DNA from: Desulfobacterales bacterium
Lineage (GTDB): Bacteria > Desulfobacterota > Desulfobacteria > Desulfobacterales > Desulfobacteraceae
Direction: 5' to 3'
Length of the DNA stretch: 5,373 bases
NCBI GenBank assembly: GCA_022361095.1
Contig: JAKSBO010000576.1
Location: 1 to 5,373 of the forward strand
Shown: piece after piece, positions 1 through 5,373 of the stretch
How the letters are laid out: each line of letters begins with the position of its first letter
Numbering within the stretch: the stretch's first letter is position 1
The notes under the pieces: generated by a model
Database searches by the model: none
What the model saw: the letters and a program-made list of their open reading frames with translations, nothing else
What the model was told of the DNA's origin: nothing
Made by a program: the position numbers and the translations under genes

Positions 1-1
1 A

Positions 2-2797
2 ATGGATTATAAAAAAACACTGAACCTGCCTTCTACCAAATTTGCAATGAAGGCCAACCTGCCCCAGCGTGAACCAGAGATGATCAAAACCTGGGAGCAG
101 AAAAAAATTTATAAAAAACTTCGGGAACAATCCAAGGACAAACCCCTTTTTATTCTCCATGACGGCCCTCCCTATGCCAACGGACATCTTCACATGGGCC
201 ATGCCATCAACAAGATATTAAAGGATATTATTATCCGGTCCCGGCAGATGTATGGGTTTAACGCGCCTTACGTTCCGGGGTGGGATTGCCACGGCCTGCC
301 CATTGAACATAATGTGGATAAAAAGCTGGGTAAAAAGAAAAAGGATATGACCCCGGTGGAAGTGCGCCGGGAATGCCGGGCCTATGCGTCCTCCTTTGTG
401 GACATCCAGAGAGAAGAGTTTAAGCGCTTTGGGGTTGCAGGGGAGTGGGATGACCCCTATTTAACCATGAATTATCCCTATGAAGCGCGCATTGCCAAAG
501 AGTGCGGTGAGTTCGGCCTGTCCGGGGATATGTTCCTGGGCAAAAAACCCATCTACTGGTGCTGCAGTTGCCAGACCGCCCTGGCTGAAGCCGAAATTGA
601 GTACCACGACCATACCTCCCCGTCCATTTATGTTAAATTTCCTGTCAAGGATGACATCAAAGATCTTTTTGATGCAGATGGGGAAACCGTTTCCGTTGTG
701 ATCTGGACCACCACGCCATGGACCCTGCCGGCCAACCTGGGTATCTGCCTGCATCCTGATTTTGTTTATGCGGCGGTGAAAACGCAAAATAACGGTATCC
801 TGATCATGGCCAAGGCGCTTGTGGAAAATGTCATGGGCGAGTTCGGCATATCCGATTATTCCATTGTTGCCGAATTGTCCGGAAAGGACCTTGAAAACCG
901 CAACTGCAAGCATCCGTTCTATGACAGGGATTCACTGATTATCCTGGGGGATCATGTCACCCTTGAAGCCGGAACCGGATGTGTCCACACTGCCCCGGGC
1001 CACGGTGCCGACGACCATATTGTCGGCAAACGTTATGATCTGGACTGCTATTCGCCTGTGGAGGACAATGGTACGTTTTCCCCGGGGGTAGAGCTGTTTG
1101 AAGGCCAGTTTATTTTTAAGGCCAATGCAGAAATCATTAAAACCCTGGAAGAAAAAGGGGCGCTCCTTAAACAGGAAAACATGTCCCATTCCTATCCCCA
1201 CTGCTGGCGTTGTAAAAAGCCTGTTATCTACCGGGCCACCCCCCAATGGTTTATCTCCATGGACAATCTGGGCTTGCGGCAAAAAGCCCTTGATGAAATC
1301 AACAATGTCCATTGGATTCCGTCCTGGGGCAGGGAGCGCATCTATTCCATGATTGAGCACCGGCCGGACTGGTGTCTGTCCCGCCAGCGCTCATGGGGGG
1401 TTCCCATCCCGGTATTTCATTGCACCACGTGCAAAAAGGTTTACGTGACCCGGGAGTCCGTGGACCGTATCCATGACCTTTTCACTGAATTTTCTTCGGA
1501 CATCTGGTTTGAAAAAGATGCGGAATACCTGATGCCTGACGGTGCGGTATGCGAAGATTGCGGTTCAACGACCTTTACCAAGGACCAGAATATCCTTGAT
1601 GTGTGGTTTGATTCAGGTGTCAGCCATGCTGCCGTGCTGGAGGAAAGAGAAGGTTTGCTGCGTCCAGCAGACATGTATCTTGAAGGTTCTGACCAGCATC
1701 GCGGCTGGTTTCACTCTTCTCTTCTGACCGCTGTGGGCAGAACCGGCCATGCCCCGTACAAGGCCGTGCTCACCCATGGATTTGTGGTGGATGAAAAGGG
1801 GCATAAAATGTCCAAATCCGTGGGCAATGTTGTGGCCCCGGACAAGGTGATCAAACAATACGGCGCCGACGTGTTACGGCTTTGGGCTGCGTCAGCCGAT
1901 TACCGCGGTGATGTCAGCATCTCCGACAATATCATCAAGCAGCTTTCCGATGCCTACAGACGGATCAGGAATACCTGCCGGTTCCTTCTGGGTAATTTCA
2001 CCGGATTTGACCCTTCCCAGGCCAGGCCCATTGAAAATATGGCGGAGCTGGACCGGTTCATTCTCCACCGTCTGCATTACGTTGTAAAACGGTGCCGGGC
2101 ATCCTATGAAGCCTATGAATTTCATGTGATTTATCATACCCTTCATAATTTCTGCGTGGTGGACCTCTCCTCTTTTTATCTGGATATTATCAAGGATCGT
2201 GTGTACATAAACCCTGAAAATTCAGATACCCGTAAAGATGCCCAGACCGTCATGTATATGATACTGGATGCCCTGGTTAAAATCATGGCACCCATCCTGC
2301 CCTTTACGGCCGAAGAGATTTATACCCACATGCCCCTGGGCGACGCTAAAAAAGAGAGTGTACACATGGAGGATATGATCCGCCTTGATGATGCGCTTGA
2401 GGACCGGGAGCTTGCAGCCAAATGGGAAAATATCCGGGCGTTGCGGGGGGAAGTGACCAAGGCCCTGGAAGAGGCAAGATCTGCCAAGCTCATCGGACAT
2501 CCCCTGGATGCCGCTTTAGAGATTAAACTGCCCCAGGGGGATCTTGGGGCCCTGGTGGCATCCCTGGATGTCGATCTCAACGACATTTTTATCGTGTCCA
2601 AAGCCCAGGTTGTGGATGCCCTTGACGGGGATGCCTATCAGGGTAAGGAGATTGAAGGGCTGGCCATTAAGGTGGCAAAGGCGTCCGGTGACAAATGCGA
2701 ACGGTGCTGGCGGTTTGATGAAAATCTGGGCAGTGATGCGGATCACCCCACGGCATGCCCCCGTTGCACCCAGGCTCTTAAAACCATTCTGGGCTGA
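2..2797 (+). CDS. ileS: Isoleucyl-tRNA synthetase (IleRS), class Ia, bacterial type with C-terminal zinc finger
   Basis: Cytoplasmic enzyme that charges tRNA-Ile with isoleucine using ATP and hydrolyses mischarged Val-tRNA-Ile. The 931-residue length is normal for the bacterial form (E. coli about 938). Visible motifs: the HIGH motif as HMGH at residues 64-67 after PPYANGHL; a CP1 editing domain with the Thr-rich [14 protein letters not shown] at 232-245 and [16 protein letters not shown] at 324-339; DVWFDSG at 533-539; GSDQHRGWF at 562-570; KMSKS at 602-606; a helical anticodon-binding region from about 680; and a C-terminal zinc finger C899-x2-C902...C919-x2-C922. Additional cysteine pairs (C187/C190 with C401/C404, and C474/C477 with C517/C520) look like zinc sites in the catalytic half. 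The start fits because [14 protein letters not shown] lines up with the E. coli N-terminus (MSDYKSTLNLPETGF). Only one upstream base is present, so its ribosome binding site and promoter cannot be seen. The stop codon overlaps the lspA start (TGATG), indicating translational coupling. Confidence 0.98.
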   Translation: MDYKKTLNLPSTKFAMKANLPQREPEMIKTWEQKKIYKKLREQSKDKPLFILHDGPPYANGHLHMGHAINKILKDIIIRSRQMYGFNAPYVPGWDCHGLPIEHNVDKKLGKKKKDMTPVEVRRECRAYASSFVDIQREEFKRFGVAGEWDDPYLTMNYPYEARIAKECGEFGLSGDMFLGKKPIYWCCSCQTALAEAEIEYHDHTSPSIYVKFPVKDDIKDLFDADGETVSVVIWTTTPWTLPANLGICLHPDFVYAAVKTQNNGILIMAKALVENVMGEFGISDYSIVAELSGKDLENRNCKHPFYDRDSLIILGDHVTLEAGTGCVHTAPGHGADDHIVGKRYDLDCYSPVEDNGTFSPGVELFEGQFIFKANAEIIKTLEEKGALLKQENMSHSYPHCWRCKKPVIYRATPQWFISMDNLGLRQKALDEINNVHWIPSWGRERIYSMIEHRPDWCLSRQRSWGVPIPVFHCTTCKKVYVTRESVDRIHDLFTEFSSDIWFEKDAEYLMPDGAVCEDCGSTTFTKDQNILDVWFDSGVSHAAVLEEREGLLRPADMYLEGSDQHRGWFHSSLLTAVGRTGHAPYKAVLTHGFVVDEKGHKMSKSVGNVVAPDKVIKQYGADVLRLWAASADYRGDVSISDNIIKQLSDAYRRIRNTCRFLLGNFTGFDPSQARPIENMAELDRFILHRLHYVVKRCRASYEAYEFHVIYHTLHNFCVVDLSSFYLDIIKDRVYINPENSDTRKDAQTVMYMILDALVKIMAPILPFTAEEIYTHMPLGDAKKESVHMEDMIRLDDALEDRELAAKWENIRALRGEVTKALEEARSAKLIGHPLDAALEIKLPQGDLGALVASLDVDLNDIFIVSKAQVVDALDGDAYQGKEIEGLAIKVAKASGDKCERCWRFDENLGSDADHPTACPRCTQALKTILG

Positions 2798-3291
2798 TGA
2801 CCGGTTTTTTAACACCCATACGGCGGCTTGCTTTGGTAAGTATTGGTGTGGTTTTGCTGGACCAGATTACCAAATGGCTTATTATCAGATATTTGCCGCT
2901 CTACACTCACATTACGGTGATTGATCATTTTTTTAACATCACCCATGTACTTAATCCCGGAGCGGCGTTCGGCTTTTTCGCCGAACAGTCCCCCGGGATC
3001 AGAAAATTTGTTTTTCTATTTTTATCTTCCGGGGTTGCTCTGTTCGTACTCTGGCTTTACAGGAAAACGGCCCAATCTCACATCTTTTTATCCTATGGGC
3101 TGGCTTTGATTTTTGGCGGTGCGGTAGGGAATCTGATTGACCGGTTCCGGTTTGGAAAAGTTGTTGATTTTCTTGATTTTTATGTCGGGGCCCTTCACTG
3201 GCCGGCATTTAATGTCGCAGATTCAGCCATCAGCATTGGAATGGGCATATTAATTTACCACGTAGTATTCAACAAACTGCCTGAAATTTAA
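2797..3291 (+). CDS. lspA: Lipoprotein signal peptidase (signal peptidase II)
   Basis: Inner-membrane aspartyl protease that removes the signal peptide from diacylglyceryl-modified prolipoproteins, cutting just before the lipidated cysteine. The 164-residue length matches the family (E. coli 164). Family motifs are all present: DQITK at 22-26, NPGAAFG at 53-59, GNLIDR at 111-116 with the first catalytic aspartate D115, and FNVADSAI at 138-145 with the second, D142. Four hydrophobic segments fit the known topology (about 9-29, 68-88, 94-113, 140-159), with the large periplasmic loop between the first two. The ATG overlaps the last base of the ileS stop and there is no strong Shine-Dalgarno sequence before it, so translation probably depends on ribosomes finishing ileS. 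The lgt gene, which supplies its substrate, follows 11 bases downstream. Nothing appears broken or missing. Confidence 0.97.
   Translation: MTGFLTPIRRLALVSIGVVLLDQITKWLIIRYLPLYTHITVIDHFFNITHVLNPGAAFGFFAEQSPGIRKFVFLFLSSGVALFVLWLYRKTAQSHIFLSYGLALIFGGAVGNLIDRFRFGKVVDFLDFYVGALHWPAFNVADSAISIGMGILIYHVVFNKLPEI
2967..2986 (+). repeat. Perfect 7-bp inverted repeat inside lspA
   Basis: GTTCGGC at 2967-2973 and GCCGAAC at 2980-2986 are exact reverse complements separated by a six-base TTTTTC loop, so the transcript could form a short GC-rich hairpin. It lies in the codons for the conserved GAAFGFFAE stretch of lspA. There is no T-run after it, so it is not an intrinsic terminator. It may be a by-product of the protein sequence. 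Confidence 0.4.
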
Positions 3292-3297
3292 AAGGGG
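3292..3297 (+). promoter_or_regulatory. Ribosome binding site of lgt
   Basis: The purine-rich AAGGGG in the 11-base gap between the lspA stop and the lgt ATG lies five bases before the start codon and resembles a Shine-Dalgarno sequence. It is the clearest ribosome binding site in the window and supports the ATG at 3303 as the lgt start. Confidence 0.65.
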
Positions 3298-3302
3298 TAT
3301 TC

Positions 3303-4073
3303 ATGCATCCGATTCTTCTTCAGATCGGCAGTCTGAAGCTTTATACCTATGGCCTTTTCGTGGCCCTGGGTTTTATCACGGCCATCTGGTTTACAAAACG
3401 AAATGCAAGATTTTATGGTGTTCCGGATCAGATGATTTCAGATCTTTTTTTCACTATTTTGATCAGTGCCCTTGTCGGCGCCCGCCTCCTTTATGTGCTC
3501 ATTAATTTCAACGCTTATACAGACAATTTTCTTGATGTATTTAAAATATGGAACGGTGGCCTGGTCTTTTTCGGCGGGTTTCTCGGCGGCTCCCTTGGGG
3601 CCATTATTTTTTTGCGCATCAAGAAGATGGATATCTGGAAAACTGCCGATGTTTTGGCTCCCGGCCTTGCTTTGGGGCACTCGGTGGGGCGTTTCGGCTG
3701 TCTTTTTGCCGGCTGCTGTTACGGCAAGTCCTGTGCGTTGCCCTTTGCCGTTACCTTTACAAATCCGAACAGTTTGGCTCCCCTTAATATCCCTTTGCAC
3801 CCCACCCAGTTGTATATGATCGCATCCAACTTTGTTCTCTTTTTTATTCTTCTGGCCATACAGCGCCGCAAACGCTTTAACGGCATGGTATTTTTAAGCT
3901 ATATCATGCTCTACTCCCTGTTCCGGTCCATTATCGAATTTTACAGGGGGGATTTCAGGGGTACTTTTTTCTTTGATTTTCTGTCACTGTCCCAGGGTAT
4001 CGGGTTGCTGGTCTCCTGCGTTGCCCTGATATTCATGATCATCAAGCTGAGATCCCGGCATGACAGCCGCTAA
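3303..4073 (+). CDS. lgt: Phosphatidylglycerol:prolipoprotein diacylglyceryl transferase, cysteine-rich signature variant
   Basis: Integral inner-membrane enzyme that transfers diacylglycerol from phosphatidylglycerol to the lipobox cysteine of prolipoproteins, the step before LspA. It has 256 residues, shorter than E. coli Lgt (291), with about seven hydrophobic segments. Aligned by eye to E. coli, these positions are kept: Y16 (Y26), D116 (D129), R130 (R143), G141 (G154), Y204 (Y235), R208 (R239), E212 (E243) and R215 (R246), and HPTQLY lies at 166-171. The central signature differs: GRFGCLFAGCCYGK at 129-142 replaces GRLGNFINGELWGR, so N146 and E151 of E. coli become C133 and C138, and the E. 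coli H103 position is F90 (GGLVFFGG). I recall GCC-type signatures in other deltaproteobacterial Lgt proteins, so this is probably a lineage variant and not a defect. A good Shine-Dalgarno precedes the start. The last 14 bases overlap the next gene. Confidence 0.95.
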   Translation: MHPILLQIGSLKLYTYGLFVALGFITAIWFTKRNARFYGVPDQMISDLFFTILISALVGARLLYVLINFNAYTDNFLDVFKIWNGGLVFFGGFLGGSLGAIIFLRIKKMDIWKTADVLAPGLALGHSVGRFGCLFAGCCYGKSCALPFAVTFTNPNSLAPLNIPLHPTQLYMIASNFVLFFILLAIQRRKRFNGMVFLSYIMLYSLFRSIIEFYRGDFRGTFFFDFLSLSQGIGLLVSCVALIFMIIKLRSRHDSR

Positions 4074-5325
4074 GAACCTGGTCACATACAAAGCCCTTGA
4101 AGGCGTCTATGAGAGGCTGGCAAAGGATGATACGCTTAAGGTTGTTTTGATCTGCGGGGAATCCTTTCTGGTGCGCAAGGCCCTGGACAACCTTGTTCCA
4201 ATACTGTTGAAAGGGGAGTCAAAACAGTTTGGCCTTGATGTCCTGGACGGCAGAACCACGCCCGTGGGGGAGATCGCTGAACAGGCCGGAACTTTTTCCT
4301 TTCTTGGAACCCGGAAAGTCATTGCCGTAAAAGATGCCCCGCTTTTTTTGCTTAAAGCCCCTCCGGGTGAGATCAACTACAGTGAAAGGGATCTGCAGGT
4401 TTTAATCCGCCTTGTTCAAGAAGGCATTCCTGACAACCATGTGCTGGTGTTTACCACGGGTACTCCAGACCGTCGAAAAAAAATATATAAGCTTCTCCTT
4501 GAACATGGCCTGGTGGTGGATTGCAGTGTTGCCACAGGCGCCAGAAAGGCCGATATTGAAGAACAGCAAGCCGTGCTGAGGGATATCAGCCAGCAGATGC
4601 TGTTAAAATCAGGAAAGCAGATGGCCCCGGATGCCTTTGCCGCCCTTGTGGATCAAACGGGGTTTAATCCGGAGGTATTTGCAAATGCAATCGAAAAGCT
4701 TTTGGCATATACCGGGGGCAGAGACCGGATATCTGCGGCCGATATAGGCGCTGTAATACACAAGGATAAAAAAGATCCCATATTTACGTTAACCAATGCA
4801 GTAATGGAAAGGGATGTCTCAAAAGCGCTCACGCTTTTATCAAACCTGTTGTCCGATGGGTTTCATCCGTTACAAATTTTAAAAACCCTTGAAAATCAAG
4901 TCAGAAAACTCTTAGCCATCAAGTGCTTTACAGCAGGTTTGAATACCGGCAGGGCAGGGGGGCCTCCTTTGAAACACATGCAGTTCAATGCATTCAAACA
5001 GATGCTATTGCCTGCAATTATCGATTGGGACGCAAATACCTTAAAAGGGGATGAAAAGAATGCCCCCCTTTTCAAAGCCGGGGACGACAAAGACAAGAAA
5101 AAGTCCGCCAAACCAAAGGCCAACGATCTTCTGCTGGCCCCTAATCCCAAAAACGCCTACCCCATTTTCCAGAATTTTTTAAAATCTGAAAACTTTACCC
5201 TGGAAGAATTGACCGTCGCCCTGTCTGCCCTTGCCGACCTTGATTACCGGATAAAATCATCCGGCGTCAACGCGGCCACGGGCCTTGAAAATTTTATCAT
5301 GACCCTTTGCCGTAAATCTTATTGA
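4060..5325 (+). CDS. holA: DNA polymerase III delta subunit (clamp loader), with an enlarged C-terminal domain
   Basis: Probable delta subunit of the clamp-loader complex, which opens the beta sliding clamp and helps load it on primed DNA. Recognition rests on fold-level features, as the family diverges strongly. The N-terminal part (about 27-160) has the degenerate nucleotide-binding-like start VVLICGESFLVRKAL, lacking a true Walker A, and TFSFLGTRKVIAV at 78-90, where F81-L82 match the E. coli clamp-binding pair L73-F74. A helical middle region (about 161-235) follows. The C-terminal collar domain holds FHPLQILKTLENQVRKLLAIK at 268-288 and ends in DLDYRIKSSG...LENFIMTLC. At 421 residues it is longer than E. 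coli HolA (343). Much of the excess lies at about 290-370 and includes the Lys-rich GDDKDKKKSAKPKAND at 341-356. The ATG overlaps lgt by 14 bases. An in-frame TGA at 4048-4050 excludes any earlier start, and only a weak GAGA lies seven bases upstream, so coupling to lgt translation is likely. Confidence 0.87.
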   Translation: MTAAKNLVTYKALEGVYERLAKDDTLKVVLICGESFLVRKALDNLVPILLKGESKQFGLDVLDGRTTPVGEIAEQAGTFSFLGTRKVIAVKDAPLFLLKAPPGEINYSERDLQVLIRLVQEGIPDNHVLVFTTGTPDRRKKIYKLLLEHGLVVDCSVATGARKADIEEQQAVLRDISQQMLLKSGKQMAPDAFAALVDQTGFNPEVFANAIEKLLAYTGGRDRISAADIGAVIHKDKKDPIFTLTNAVMERDVSKALTLLSNLLSDGFHPLQILKTLENQVRKLLAIKCFTAGLNTGRAGGPPLKHMQFNAFKQMLLPAIIDWDANTLKGDEKNAPLFKAGDDKDKKKSAKPKANDLLLAPNPKNAYPIFQNFLKSENFTLEELTVALSALADLDYRIKSSGVNAATGLENFIMTLCRKSY

Positions 5326-5351
5326 TCTTCTGAAAACGATGAGATGTATAG

Positions 5352-5373
5352 ATGATTAAACCAATTCAAGGGT
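5352..5373 (+). CDS. Start of a truncated gene, possibly histidyl-tRNA synthetase
   Basis: An ATG 26 bases after the holA stop opens a frame that runs off the right edge after seven codons (MIKPIQG). A weak Shine-Dalgarno-like TGAGATG ends five bases upstream. The other nearby ATGs (5339 and 5344) reach stops within seven codons. Many HisS proteins begin with a similar pattern (MI-x-x-I-x-G followed by a conserved DILP), which this fragment matches as far as it goes. Seven residues cannot identify a protein, so both the gene and the hisS suggestion are tentative, and no gene symbol is assigned. Confidence 0.35.

Noticed and set aside
461..913. A 150-codon open frame on the minus strand inside ileS
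   Set aside because: It lies wholly opposite well-conserved IleS editing-domain codons, and its translation shows no recognisable domain. It is a shadow of the real gene.
2532..2554. GC-rich inverted repeat (CCAGGG and CCCTGG) near the end of ileS
   Set aside because: The stem is short with a long, G-rich loop and no T-run. It is expected by chance in this codon-biased stretch.
2516..2815. A minus-strand open frame across the ileS-lspA junction
   Set aside because: It is antisense to the conserved IleS zinc finger and the lspA start, and its translation matches no family I recognise.
3438..3800. Open frames on both strands overlapping lgt
   Set aside because: The real frame carries the Lgt motifs throughout. 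The others are low-complexity shadows without motifs or convincing starts.
4089..4192. Possible ATPase P-loop in the HolA N-terminus
   Set aside because: CGESFLVRKAL lacks the GKT/S of Walker A. Delta subunits characteristically have a degenerate site here, so no ATPase activity is claimed.
5326..5351. The gap after holA as a possible terminator or promoter
   Set aside because: There is no stable inverted repeat with a T-run and no convincing -35/-10 pair in 26 bases. The spacing fits a continuing operon.

Overview
This window is a compact run of housekeeping genes, all on the + strand, with almost no non-coding DNA. The protein sequences look like those of a Gram-negative deltaproteobacterium, most likely a sulfate reducer related to the Desulfobacteraceae. 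This is a judgement from the cysteine-rich Lgt signature, the IleS type, the gene order and the moderate GC content, and no database search was possible.

Layout: ileS (isoleucyl-tRNA synthetase, complete, its ATG one base inside the left edge) is followed by lspA (signal peptidase II), whose ATG shares a base with the ileS stop (TGATG). After an 11-base gap with a clear Shine-Dalgarno sequence comes lgt (prolipoprotein diacylglyceryl transferase). Its 3' end overlaps by 14 bases a long holA-like gene (delta subunit of the DNA polymerase III clamp loader). After a further 26 bases, an ATG opens a reading frame cut off by the right edge after seven codons. Its start (MIKPIQG) resembles the N-terminus of histidyl-tRNA synthetase, but this is only a weak hint.

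How the genes fit together: Lgt and LspA carry out the first two consecutive steps of bacterial lipoprotein maturation in the inner membrane. Lgt attaches diacylglycerol to the lipobox cysteine, and LspA then cleaves the signal peptide. ileS next to lspA is a widespread arrangement. holA belongs to replication and is probably here only as part of a co-transcribed housekeeping unit. The overlaps and short spacers suggest one transcript with translational coupling. No promoter or intrinsic terminator is visible, so the transcription unit probably extends beyond both edges.

I found no mobile element, CRISPR array, RNA gene or phage feature, and nothing that amounts to an undescribed system. The points most worth a second look are the non-canonical, cysteine-rich Lgt active-site region, the extra Lys-rich segment in the delta subunit's C-terminal domain, and the full set of zinc-type cysteine pairs in IleS.
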